A stretch of DNA of 21,928 nt from an uncultured Flavobacteriales bacterium (lineage in GTDB: Bacteria > Bacteroidota > Bacteroidia > Flavobacteriales > Crocinitomicaceae), in contig CAMLDR010000059.1 in NCBI GenBank assembly GCA_946478775.1, positions 1-21,928 of the forward strand. Reading direction: 5' to 3'. Under the pieces are notes generated by a model. It was not told the origin of the DNA. It made no database searches and saw only the letters and a program-made list of their open reading frames with translations. Every line of letters begins with the position of its first letter. The stretch's first letter is position 1. Of the stretch, positions 14,721 to 21,928 are shown one piece after another. A program made the translations under genes and the position numbers.

Positions 14721-15794
14721 ATGAAGTCGGTTAAACGGGCAATCTACTTAAGCATCATTCTTGTAATCGGAGCGTCAGCCTGCAAAAAGAAAAAAGGAGA
14801 GGATCCCGAATTTGACAAAGGACCGATTATGGTCAATATGGCGGATAATTATATTATTCCCGGATATTCGGAACTAAAATCAAGGATCATTGCATTGGAA
14901 ACCAGCTGGAATGAATTCCTTGCCGATAAAACAATAGCAAAATTAGACCTGGCGAAACAAGCATGGATGAATGCAAACATCTCTTTTCAGCATGTGAAGG
15001 CGTTTGATTTCGGACCGGCAATGAGCGCAAACATTCTTTTCACATTCGGGACATTCCCATGTGATACCGCTCAGATTAATACGAATATTTCAAGCGGCAC
15101 ATACGATCTGAATGTTACTGCCAACCTGGATGCAATAGGTTTTGATGCACTGGACTACTTATTCTATAGCTCAGGATCATTGAATAATTTTCAAAATTCA
15201 GGGAATGCATGCACATATGTCTCGCAAATCATTTCTAAAATGAAAACAGAGATTACAACAGTTGTTTCAGAATGGGGAAGCTATAGAAGTACATTCGTGA
15301 ACGGAACAAGCAACGAATCTACCAGCCCGTTTGCCTTATTGGTAAACACTTTTTGCAAGGACTTTGAATTGTGTAAGACTACCAAAATCGGTTTCCCAAT
15401 CGGAAACTTTACACTTGGGATTCAGCAGCCAAACTATTTGGAAGCCCGCCGTTCCGGGATCGGCAGAATTTTGCTGATTGAGAACATCAAAGCTTCACGC
15501 GCTATTTTTTATGGTTTAAATCTTTCCGGAAATAACAACGGATCAGGTTTTGACGATTACTTAAATGCGCTTGAAGGAAAGGCTTCACTTTCCAGCACCA
15601 TTGCATCGCGTTTTGACTACATGTACTCCGCTCCTCAGGCATGGACGGAATCATTAGAACAACTGATGGCTTCTTCTCCGGGTACCTTGGAAAACTTCTA
15701 CGATTATCAGCAAGGTTCTGTAATCCATATAAAAACAGATATGGCTTCTGCTTTCGGTGTCTTGATAACTTATCAGGATACAGATGGGGATTAG
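14721..15794 (+). CDS. Imelysin-family (IrpA/M75-like) lipoprotein
   Basis: I use the start at 14721 rather than 14676. The longer form would overlap the DUF4856 gene and put 15 residues in front of the signal peptide. The 357-residue product has a lipobox at GASAC (Cys21). The mature chain is a helical imelysin-type repeat: AWMNANISFQHVKAFDFGPA (81-100, matching the W...E.F.FGP pattern of the family), GFDALDYLFY (140-149), EARRSGIGRILLIENIKA, and the terminal TDMASAFGVLITYQDTDGD. The family's G-x-H-x-x-E motif is here G140-F-D142-A-L-D145, so His and Glu are replaced by Asp. Imelysins bind or handle iron at the cell surface. The gene ends by overlapping the next one by 11 nt. Confidence 0.85.
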   Translation: MKSVKRAIYLSIILVIGASACKKKKGEDPEFDKGPIMVNMADNYIIPGYSELKSRIIALETSWNEFLADKTIAKLDLAKQAWMNANISFQHVKAFDFGPAMSANILFTFGTFPCDTAQINTNISSGTYDLNVTANLDAIGFDALDYLFYSSGSLNNFQNSGNACTYVSQIISKMKTEITTVVSEWGSYRSTFVNGTSNESTSPFALLVNTFCKDFELCKTTKIGFPIGNFTLGIQQPNYLEARRSGIGRILLIENIKASRAIFYGLNLSGNNNGSGFDDYLNALEGKASLSSTIASRFDYMYSAPQAWTESLEQLMASSPGTLENFYDYQQGSVIHIKTDMASAFGVLITYQDTDGD

Positions 15795-17151
15795 GAAACG
15801 ATGGTCTGAGTTACTGTTCAGAGAGGTTTCCATTACTCCGCTAATCGCTTTCAGGATTGTTATCGGAGGATTGTTTTTATTCAGTACACTGCGTTTCGTT
15901 TCCAACGGATGGGTGAAACAGTTGTACATTGATCCCCCCTTTCATTTCAGTTACCTGGGTTTCGATTGGGTCCACACACTCTCTGGCAACTGGATGTACC
16001 TTCCCTTCCTTGTGATGATCTGCGCCAGTTTGGGAATCATCTTCGGAGCATTTTACAAGCTTTCTACAAGTTTGTTCTTCCTGGCGTTCACATATGTGGA
16101 ATTACTCGACAAAAGTTACTACCTCAATCATTATTACTTTGTAAGCATTATCGCTTTTCTATTGATCTGGATGCCGGCAAATGCGGAATTCAGCCTGGAT
16201 GCTAAAAGAAATCCGTCTATTCAGCGAAAGACCATTGCCAACTGGCCGATCTTTCTTTTGCGCGTTCAATTGGGCATGGTTTATTGCTTTGCAGGAATAG
16301 CTAAATTGAACTCCGATTGGTTATTGGAAGCTCAACCACTCCGTATGTGGCTTCAGGCTTTCCGTGATTTACCTCTTGTAGGGGACTTATTAGCTACTTC
16401 GTGGGTTGCTTTCTTATTCTCCTGGTTCTCTTGTTTTTATGACCTGACCATCCCATTCTTTCTATCCAGTTCCAAAACACGAAATACCGCATATGTTTTT
16501 GTGGTGCTCTTCCACCTATTAACCTGGCTCTTATTCCCGATCGGTGTTTTTCCATGGGTCATGATCTTCAGCACGCTGATTTTCTTTCCTGCCCGTTTTC
16601 ATGACAAATGGATTAACGCACTCAAAAAAGTATTTCGCTGGACCGGTAATCCTTCAGGATTTACCCTTTCACGTTCACGTATGACAAGCGGTTTACTAGC
16701 TCTTTTTCTGACATTTCAATTGGTCATTCCGTTTCGCTACCTACTCTATCCGGACAACCTCTTCTGGCACGAGGAGGGTTTTCGTTTTTCCTGGCGGGTA
16801 ATGCTCATGGAGAAAAAGGGATACGCCACTTTTTATGTGGAAGACTCAACAAGCGGGAAATCCATTGAGATCACCAATTCGGATTACCTGACCCCGCAGC
16901 AAATTGACCAGATGTCACGCCAGCCGGATATGATCCTTCAATTTGCTCATTTTTTGGGTAAAAAGTACCGGGATACCACGCTTCATTTTGGCAGTAAAAG
17001 CGTACATTTGTCGCGCCCGCGGGTAAGTGCAGATGTTTATGTGACCTTGAACGGAAGACCAAATCAGCAGTTTGTAAGCCGGGAAACAGATCTCATGCAA
17101 GAAGAATACAATTTGAAACACAGAAAATGGATTTTACCGCTCAAAAACTAA
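15784..17151 (+). CDS. HTTM / vitamin K-dependent gamma-carboxylase-like membrane protein
   Basis: The 455-residue polytopic protein follows the human gamma-glutamyl carboxylase (GGCX) order of motifs from memory. LLDKSYYLNHYYF (K110) aligns with the GGCX segment holding catalytic Lys218 (LLDKTSWNNHSYL), then AFLLIWMPAN. FLLRVQLGMVYCFAGIAKLNSDW matches the F.R.Q...VYF.AG..KL..DW block. FYDLTIPFFL, FHLLTWLLFPIGVFPWVM and EEGFRFSWRVMLMEKKG follow. The C-terminal ~110 residues are soluble and beta-rich. GGCX carboxylates glutamate using reduced vitamin K. Whether this homologue carboxylates anything is unknown. It overlaps imelysin by 11 nt and the receptor gene by 25 nt, tying it to both. Confidence 0.85.
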   Translation: MGIRKRWSELLFREVSITPLIAFRIVIGGLFLFSTLRFVSNGWVKQLYIDPPFHFSYLGFDWVHTLSGNWMYLPFLVMICASLGIIFGAFYKLSTSLFFLAFTYVELLDKSYYLNHYYFVSIIAFLLIWMPANAEFSLDAKRNPSIQRKTIANWPIFLLRVQLGMVYCFAGIAKLNSDWLLEAQPLRMWLQAFRDLPLVGDLLATSWVAFLFSWFSCFYDLTIPFFLSSSKTRNTAYVFVVLFHLLTWLLFPIGVFPWVMIFSTLIFFPARFHDKWINALKKVFRWTGNPSGFTLSRSRMTSGLLALFLTFQLVIPFRYLLYPDNLFWHEEGFRFSWRVMLMEKKGYATFYVEDSTSGKSIEITNSDYLTPQQIDQMSRQPDMILQFAHFLGKKYRDTTLHFGSKSVHLSRPRVSADVYVTLNGRPNQQFVSRETDLMQEEYNLKHRKWILPLKN

Positions 17152-19541
17152 GTCTTTTTCTTCTGTTTTCTGTTATAGTTTCCCTTTCTTGGTCTCAAAA
17201 CTTTGAGGGAACAATTATCGATCAGACAAACAGTCCGCAATTTGGAATTTTTGTTCGCTGCGGGGAAAAAACAACCAGTACAGATGAACTTGGAAAATTC
17301 AGCATACCGTGTGATAAAGGACCATTGATTATTTACGGTGATGAAATTGATACGCTTGTTTATGTGGTCAATGGAATCGTTGCGCCAAAAACAATTATCC
17401 AGGTTCAAACTTCCGAATCGGTTGAAGAAGTAGAGGTTCGCAGCAAGCGTTTACATTACTTTGATATCGGATTTATTCCTCCGGTCAAAGGCGTTCAGAT
17501 TGCCACCGGAACCAATACACTGATTGAAACAGAACGCCAGGATGGAGCAAAATCAAGCGCCAATCCCAGAGAGTTATTCGCCAAAGTTCCCGGACTAAAC
17601 ATTTGGGAAAGTGACGGTGCCGGAATCCAAATGGGAGTTGGAGGAAGAGGATTGAGCCCGAACAGAGCAGCTAATTTCAATACCCGACAAAACGGATACG
17701 ATATTTCTGCTGATGCACTCGGTTATCCGGAAAGTTATTACACCCCGCCATTGGAAGCTCTGCAGGCAATCGAAATTATCCGCGGTTCGGCAAGTTTGCA
17801 ATACGGAACTCAATTTGGCGGATTAATGAACTTCATCATCAAGGATCCCGTTCAAAACAGTCCGTTCCAGTTTACCTCCAGGAACACAGTAGGGAATTAT
17901 GGTTATTTCGGAACATTTAACCGGATTTCAGGAACAGCAGGTCGTTTTGAATACCAGGGATATTACCAGTTAAAAACCGGAAATGGCTACCGGCCAAATT
18001 CGGATTTCAATCAGCAGCAGGGATTTGTCCAATTTGGTTATCACATCAATGAAAACAATCATATCCGACTGGAATACACCCGGATGACTTACTTGGCAAA
18101 ACAGCCCGGCGGATTGACGGACAAGCAGTTTGAAGAAGATCCGAAACAAAGTGTCCGTGACCGGAACTGGTTCAAAGTGGACTGGAATATCCTGGCCCTT
18201 CATTTCGATTCCAAACTTTCCCGAAAAACCGTGTTAAACATTCGTGCATTTGGAATGCTTTCTGACCGTTATTCCCTAGGATATCTTGGAAAGATCAGTA
18301 CGGCAGACCCTGGTGGGAAACGCGATCTGATTGCAGGAAACTTCAAAAACACCGGAGTTGAAGCACGTGTTTTAAGGCGCTACAAACTAACAAAGAAACA
18401 AAAACACGAAAGTGCATTCCTGATTGGAACGCGCTACTACAGGGGTCAGACGAGCAATCTTCAAGGACTTGCAACAGATGGAAACGGTTCTGATTTCACT
18501 TTCAACAACCCTTCTGAACTGGAAAATTCGGATTATCGTTTTCCATCTGAGAATTTTACAGCGTTTACAGATAATATCTGGTTCCTGGGAGATCGCTGGA
18601 CGATCAATGCGGGTCTGCGTTTCGAATTCATCAAAAGCTCCGCAAGCGGATATTACAATCAATATGGGATTCACCCACTGACCTCAGACACTTTAAGCAG
18701 CTCGAAAATAGAAAGCTCAAATACCATTAGCAGGTCCATTCCACTTGTCGGAGCAGGAGTCTCTTTCAAAACCGGTAAACTTTCCAATGCTTACCTCAAT
18801 TTTTGTCAAAATTACCGTGCAGTTAATTTCTCGGACATCCGTGTGGCAAATCCCAATATTCTTGTTGATTCACTAATCAAGGACGAATACGGAAACACGA
18901 CAGAATTGGGCTGGAGAGGATTTATCGGTAAGTATTTCTATACAGACCTTGCGGTATTTGCCTTGTTTTATGGCGACAAAATCGGACTGGCACCGCAACC
19001 CAATACCACGAAGAAAATCCGCACTAACATCGGGAATGCATTCAACACCGGGGTGGAATGTTTTGTAGAATTTGATTTTGTAAAAGCATTCGTCGACAGT
19101 TCGAAAATCGGTTCTTCTATTTTCGTCAATTTCTCCTACATCAATGCAACCTACATTTCTTCCAGGGAACAAAGTTATGTGGGAAAGCAGGTTGAATATG
19201 TGAGTCCGATCATGCTAAAAAGCGGGTTAAAAGTGCGCGCAAAGAATTGGCAGGTACAAATCCAGGGATCTTATAATTCAGCCCAGTTCAGTGACGCAAC
19301 CAATTCCAAATTGGGAAGTGGTGATGCCGTGATCGGAGAAATTCCGGCTTATTTCGTTATGGATTTGAGTGCGCGTTATTCTTTCAAAAAGTATTTCCAA
19401 TTAGAAGCCGGTGTAAATAATTTATTGAATTCGTCTTACTACACAAGGAGGGCAACTGCTTATCCCGGCCCAGGGATTCTTCCTTCCGACGGTATCACAT
19501 TTTATGGTACATTGCAGTTTACTATTGAAGTAAAGCGATGA
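17127..19541 (+). CDS. FecA-like TonB-dependent outer-membrane receptor
   Basis: The 804-residue receptor has a signal peptide ending near SLSWSQ. A carboxypeptidase-like N-terminal domain (about 25-95, GTIIDQTNSPQFGIFV) is followed by a plug (about 120-240) with AKVPGLNIWESDGAGIQM, VGGRGLSPNRAANFNTRQNG and IEIIRGSASLQYGTQFGGL. These match the FecA-type plug pattern with G-A-R-G-L-N-P and V-R-G. The rest is a 22-strand-like barrel ending LQFTIEVKR, with a terminal NNLLNSSYYTRRATAYPGPG region typical of FecA-type receptors. It likely imports a ferric chelate such as citrate; the ligand is inferred only. The start overlaps the HTTM gene by 25 nt, and the end overlaps the kinase gene by 4 nt (ATGA). 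Confidence 0.9.
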   Translation: MDFTAQKLSLFLLFSVIVSLSWSQNFEGTIIDQTNSPQFGIFVRCGEKTTSTDELGKFSIPCDKGPLIIYGDEIDTLVYVVNGIVAPKTIIQVQTSESVEEVEVRSKRLHYFDIGFIPPVKGVQIATGTNTLIETERQDGAKSSANPRELFAKVPGLNIWESDGAGIQMGVGGRGLSPNRAANFNTRQNGYDISADALGYPESYYTPPLEALQAIEIIRGSASLQYGTQFGGLMNFIIKDPVQNSPFQFTSRNTVGNYGYFGTFNRISGTAGRFEYQGYYQLKTGNGYRPNSDFNQQQGFVQFGYHINENNHIRLEYTRMTYLAKQPGGLTDKQFEEDPKQSVRDRNWFKVDWNILALHFDSKLSRKTVLNIRAFGMLSDRYSLGYLGKISTADPGGKRDLIAGNFKNTGVEARVLRRYKLTKKQKHESAFLIGTRYYRGQTSNLQGLATDGNGSDFTFNNPSELENSDYRFPSENFTAFTDNIWFLGDRWTINAGLRFEFIKSSASGYYNQYGIHPLTSDTLSSSKIESSNTISRSIPLVGAGVSFKTGKLSNAYLNFCQNYRAVNFSDIRVANPNILVDSLIKDEYGNTTELGWRGFIGKYFYTDLAVFALFYGDKIGLAPQPNTTKKIRTNIGNAFNTGVECFVEFDFVKAFVDSSKIGSSIFVNFSYINATYISSREQSYVGKQVEYVSPIMLKSGLKVRAKNWQVQIQGSYNSAQFSDATNSKLGSGDAVIGEIPAYFVMDLSARYSFKKYFQLEAGVNNLLNSSYYTRRATAYPGPGILPSDGITFYGTLQFTIEVKR

Positions 19542-20428
19542 ATCCTGCAGAAAAATACCGGATACTGGAACAGATAGACGCCCATAAAAAGCGAAAGTTT
19601 GCCCATATTTTTTTGACTGAAAACAAAACCTCAGGAGTCAAAGCTATTCTCAAAACAATTCAAAAAACCGAAGTAAACGGGGTTATTCAGGAACGCTTAC
19701 GAAAAGAAGCTTCCTTCTCTTTTATTGTGGATGGCTTGCCCGAAACGCTCGATTTCTTTGAAACTGATTCGGAGATTTTCTTGTTTAAATCCTTTCAAAC
19801 CGGGATTACACTGGGAGATTACCTGGAACAATTCCGATCGAAAGAGAAACCGCAAAAACTGTTTGAAGTACTGGAGCAACTGGAACCGATCCTGGAACAC
19901 ATCCACCATAACAAGATTTATCATCTGGATATCAAACCCGGGAACATTATTGTCGAATCTTCTAAAGGAATCCGGGTATCGGTGATTGATTTTGGGCTGG
20001 CATTGAATAAGAACGAATCAGAAATGCGAAAAACGCTTTTCCCTTTGGGATTTGCCGCACCGGAGTTACTATTGAACCAATTGGACCTGGTGGATCAGCG
20101 AACGGATTATTTTGCGCTGGGGGTAAGCTGCTGGACTTGTCTGCAGGGAAGAATGCCTTTAATTGATCCGAATCCAAGTATTACTACAAACCTGCAATTG
20201 ACTTATCCTCTGCCAAGCCTGGACTCTAAGTACAAAGCGTTTAGTGAAGTCTTGCAAAAACTGTCCGGAAAACATCAATTCACCGTCCCTCCCAACAAAC
20301 TGACTTCAGAGGAATTAAAAACAGCCCTTCTCAATGGAATGAATAAACGGTACAACTCCTATTCCGAGTTCATTTCAGATTTTGAAACCCAATTAAGCGG
20401 ACAGAAAAAAAGATGGTGGCCCTTTTGA
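19538..20428 (+). CDS. Eukaryotic-like Ser/Thr protein kinase
   Basis: A 296-residue soluble kinase with most active-site elements: Lys39 in VKAILKT (ATP-anchoring), Glu57 in RLRKEASF (alpha-C salt bridge), a catalytic loop H129-L-D131-I-K133-P-G-N136, D151-F-G in VIDFGLAL, and A174-P-E176. The F-helix Asp is D190 in TDYFALGV. The Gly-rich loop is poor (EQIDAHKKRKFAHIFLTE has no G-x-G-x-x-G), so nucleotide handling may differ. No transmembrane segment is seen, so it is cytoplasmic, unlike the rest of the operon. It is translationally coupled to the FecA-like receptor (4-nt overlap). The stop TGA lies inside the repeat at 20425-20448. Role unknown. Confidence 0.85.
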   Translation: MNPAEKYRILEQIDAHKKRKFAHIFLTENKTSGVKAILKTIQKTEVNGVIQERLRKEASFSFIVDGLPETLDFFETDSEIFLFKSFQTGITLGDYLEQFRSKEKPQKLFEVLEQLEPILEHIHHNKIYHLDIKPGNIIVESSKGIRVSVIDFGLALNKNESEMRKTLFPLGFAAPELLLNQLDLVDQRTDYFALGVSCWTCLQGRMPLIDPNPSITTNLQLTYPLPSLDSKYKAFSEVLQKLSGKHQFTVPPNKLTSEELKTALLNGMNKRYNSYSEFISDFETQLSGQKKRWWPF

Positions 20429-20567
20429 CTTCGACTCCGCTCAGTCACAGAACCAACTTAGTGTAATCGTTCAAACAGCACAAAATAAATGGTGGCCGAG
20501 AGTTCTCAACCACCAAATAATATCTTTTTCTTCATTCTAAAAGGTGACTGAGCGGAGTCGAAGTCAA
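20425..20567. repeat. Perfect 24-bp inverted repeat with 95-bp spacer, at the end of the operon
   Basis: The arms are 20425-20448 (begins TTGACTTCGACTCCGCTC, ends AGTCAC) and its exact reverse complement at 20544-20567. Between them a smaller hairpin pairs TGGTGG (20490-20495) with CCACCA (20509-20514), with GAGA/TCTC nested inside. The left arm contains the stop codon of the kinase gene (20426-20428). A degenerate single copy is at 12083-12098. It is probably a member of a dispersed flavobacterial repeat family and a possible terminator for both convergent transcripts. Confidence 0.8.
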
Positions 20568-20579
20568 CTTTTGAATTTA

Positions 20580-21236
20580 TCAGAAGAACAAATCTTTTCT
20601 AAAGCCTATCGTGAATCCGAAATTCAGTGCCGAAACCTGTGAGCCGGCATCTCCGGAGAGTTTCGAAGATCCTGCTGCAACAATGGCATAGGACAGCGAA
20701 AGATCCGTGAATAAGGTTCCAAAAGCGAACTGTTTTTTCACACCGCCCTGAAGACCAAAGCTTAACAGGAACACACTTCCTTTGTTCGACGACTGCAGCC
20801 TATAGGCACTTTCATCGATTGGATCAATCACTTTCGTGGATAGTTTGTAGAACGAAAAATCAAACACCGTTCCTCCATACAAACCGAAACCATAATCGAA
20901 GTTAGATCCGATAAAATATCTTCGTGTCCCTCCCTGGATCCCGAATTGAGTTACGCCATTTTTCACGTTGACCATCAGTACGGACGGACTAGTCATCAGG
21001 TCAATTGCTTCCGCAAAGGTGGAATCCGTTTTGGAGTTTTTCAAACTTGCATAAGCGCGAATAAGGATGGAAGCATTTTCATCTCTTGGAATTTCAACTC
21101 CCAAATTCAGTGTCTTAAATAACTGACCGGATCCAAAACCATAATTTAAACCGGGGCCGATCATTAAACCAACCTGTGCTTTTGACGAAAAGCTAACAAT
21201 CACAAGGATTATTGGTAGTAAAATTTTTGTTCTCAT
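20580..21236 (-). CDS. Outer-membrane beta-barrel-like protein of unknown function
   Basis: The start at 21236 gives a clean signal peptide (MRTKILLPIILVIVSFSSKAQ); the longer frame from 21263 would add nine residues ahead of it. The 218-residue product alternates aromatic/hydrophobic strands with Gly-rich turns: VGLMIGPGLNYGFGSG, GGTRRYFIGSNFDYGFGLYGG, FLLSFGLQGGVKKQFAFG, and a last strand ALNFGFTIGFRKDLFF ending in Phe. That pattern and the terminal Phe are typical of small Bacteroidota outer-membrane barrels (PorT/OmpW-like size), but I cannot assign a family. The stop is 12 bp from the right arm of the 24-bp inverted repeat. Function unknown. Confidence 0.8.
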   Translation of the reverse strand: MRTKILLPIILVIVSFSSKAQVGLMIGPGLNYGFGSGQLFKTLNLGVEIPRDENASILIRAYASLKNSKTDSTFAEAIDLMTSPSVLMVNVKNGVTQFGIQGGTRRYFIGSNFDYGFGLYGGTVFDFSFYKLSTKVIDPIDESAYRLQSSNKGSVFLLSFGLQGGVKKQFAFGTLFTDLSLSYAIVAAGSSKLSGDAGSQVSALNFGFTIGFRKDLFF

Positions 21237-21296
21237 GGCGCTATATTTTATGTTCGATTTCATTTAAATTAATTCCCACCACTGTGGGCCATCAAA

Positions 21297-21833
21297 TCAA
21301 TCCGTCGCGGCGGATTTCTTATTTAATTCTTTATATCTAAAACAATTCGGGTGATGCGCTCCGGGAAGGTAACCCGTACTCATCAAAAATTCATTAACGA
21401 TCTCACCGCCGACAAATTTAAAATGCTTTTTAAACAACTTCACCCATTCTTCTTTTGATTTGCCTAAGTGGCTGTCCAGCCATTCTTTAAAGCTACCAAA
21501 TTCTTTTTGTAATAACAATACCTGATTTGCATTGTAAATAACCGCATTTATTTTCAATTTATTCCTGATTATTCCAGGGTTTTGAAGTAATTCGTTCACT
21601 TTATCTTCCTGGTAATTAGCAATCTTATCTATCCTATAAACGTCAAAAGCTTCAGAAAAGTTTGTTTGTTTCTTTAAAATAATATCCCAGGACAAACCTG
21701 CCTGATTAATTTCCAGTATCAGGCGTCCGAAAAGTTCATTATCATCAACAATTGGCGTGCCGTAATGAAAATCATGATAGATACGATGATGATCGTCTTT
21801 TGGTTTGGTTAAAACATAGTCACAATAACTCAT
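21297..21833 (-). CDS. tag: DNA-3-methyladenine glycosylase I
   Basis: The 178-residue enzyme removes 3-methyladenine from alkylated DNA, starting base-excision repair. Expected residues are present: zinc ligands C4, H20 (in IYHDFHYGTP), H160 and C164 (in GAHHPNCFR), catalytic-site E41 in LEINQAGLSW, and W49. These line up with E. coli TAG C4/H17/H175/C179 and E38 by motif, not by computed alignment. The EW-G motif of the E. coli protein is FHYG here. The gene's last residues (SAATD) and stop codon come from the palindrome at 21299-21316, giving a C-terminal tail unlike the family's. A -7 box lies 27 bp upstream. Confidence 0.9.
   Translation of the reverse strand: MSYCDYVLTKPKDDHHRIYHDFHYGTPIVDDNELFGRLILEINQAGLSWDIILKKQTNFSEAFDVYRIDKIANYQEDKVNELLQNPGIIRNKLKINAVIYNANQVLLLQKEFGSFKEWLDSHLGKSKEEWVKLFKKHFKFVGGEIVNEFLMSTGYLPGAHHPNCFRYKELNKKSAATD
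21299..21316. repeat. GC-rich near-palindrome at the 3' end of tag
   Basis: AATCCGTCGCGGCGGATT is an 18-bp palindrome with one mismatched pair. It encodes the last codons of tag and carries most of its stop codon. The CGCGGCGGA part also occurs at 3177-3185. Probably a short dispersed repeat. Confidence 0.65.
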
Positions 21834-21860
21834 TTTGCCGGTTTGATTTCATATTTTTAC

Positions 21861-21868
21861 CAAAAATA
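21861..21868 (-). promoter_or_regulatory. -7 promoter box of tag
   Basis: TATTTTTG on the minus strand is an exact TAnnTTTG match and lies 27 bp before the tag ATG (21833). On the plus strand, TATTTTTA (21852-21859) is a weaker -7-like match for the divergent gene at 21876, so the two promoters overlap. Confidence 0.5.
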
Positions 21869-21875
21869 GGCATTC

Positions 21876-21928
21876 ATGGCGGTATATTCATTCAATGGTT
21901 TCGTTCCGGTTGTTAAAAAATCCAGTTT
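21876..21928 (+). CDS. Hexapeptide-repeat protein (PaaY/CaiE/gamma-carbonic-anhydrase-like), 5' end only
   Basis: Only 17 complete codons are inside the window: MAVYSFNGFVPVVKKSS. This is the conserved opening of the left-handed beta-helix PaaY/CaiE/YrdA family (typical form M-x-I-Y-x-x-x-G-x-x-P-V-V-x-x-x-S-F). In that family a metal-binding trimer acts as a carbonic-anhydrase-like or thioesterase protein. The beta-helix repeats themselves lie outside the window. The gene is divergent from tag, with 42 bp between the start codons. The family call rests on 17 residues, so it is tentative. Confidence 0.6.
   Translation, partial: MAVYSFNGFVPVVKKSS

Noticed and set aside
20413..20497. ATGGTGGCC appears at 20413-20421 (end of kinase gene) and 20489-20497
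   Set aside because: A 9-bp match over this distance could be chance; no further extension of similarity.
1..21928. CRISPR array, tRNA/rRNA, integrase or transposase
   Set aside because: I saw no regularly spaced direct repeats, no cloverleaf or rRNA-like sequence, and no recognisable mobile-element protein; the repeats found are short palindromes only.

Overview
The window looks like chromosomal DNA from a marine or freshwater member of the Bacteroidota, probably Flavobacteriales and perhaps close to Fluviicola/Crocinitomicaceae. That assignment is inference. The basis is a type IX secretion (T9SS) C-terminal sorting domain, many short lipoproteins and outer-membrane proteins, Bacteroidota-restricted families (DUF4924, DUF4856), TAnnTTTG-type -7 promoter boxes, few clear Shine-Dalgarno sequences, and short GC-rich palindromic repeats of a kind common in flavobacterial genomes. 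No tRNA, rRNA, CRISPR array, transposase or phage gene was recognised.

Layout. 1-3111: the 5' end of a secreted protein on the minus strand, then two exported proteins of unknown function on the plus strand. 3204-6172: a membrane phospholipase-D-like protein (-), a small two-helix membrane protein (+) and a T9SS-exported surface protein (-). 6441-8951: 3-hydroxybutyryl-CoA dehydrogenase with a strong 3' terminator, then a GT39/ArnT-like integral-membrane glycosyltransferase. 8986-10535: an outer-membrane-like protein and a membrane-anchored GH25 lysozyme. 10590-12001: a tight minus-strand operon (81-aa protein, OmpH/Skp-like lipoprotein, DUF4924 protein). 12156-13485: a SiaC/DUF1987-like regulatory protein and a BadF/N-acetylglucosamine-kinase-like ATPase, both minus.

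13571-20428 is the most interesting part: a five-gene plus-strand operon with 10-nt spacing or overlaps throughout. It encodes a DUF4856 lipoprotein, an imelysin-family lipoprotein, an HTTM membrane protein homologous to vitamin-K-dependent gamma-glutamyl carboxylase, a FecA-like TonB-dependent receptor and a Ser/Thr protein kinase. It starts at a good TAnnTTTG promoter and ends in a 24-bp perfect inverted repeat that contains the kinase stop codon. Imelysin plus FecA-like receptor suggests iron or metal acquisition. The carboxylase homologue and the translationally coupled kinase are the unexplained parts.

20580-21928: an outer-membrane beta-barrel-like protein (-), DNA-3-methyladenine glycosylase I (-), and the first 17 codons of a hexapeptide-repeat (PaaY/CaiE/gamma-carbonic-anhydrase-like) protein (+). 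A recurring oddity is that palindromic repeats coincide with stop codons at several gene ends and appear to supply the last codons.
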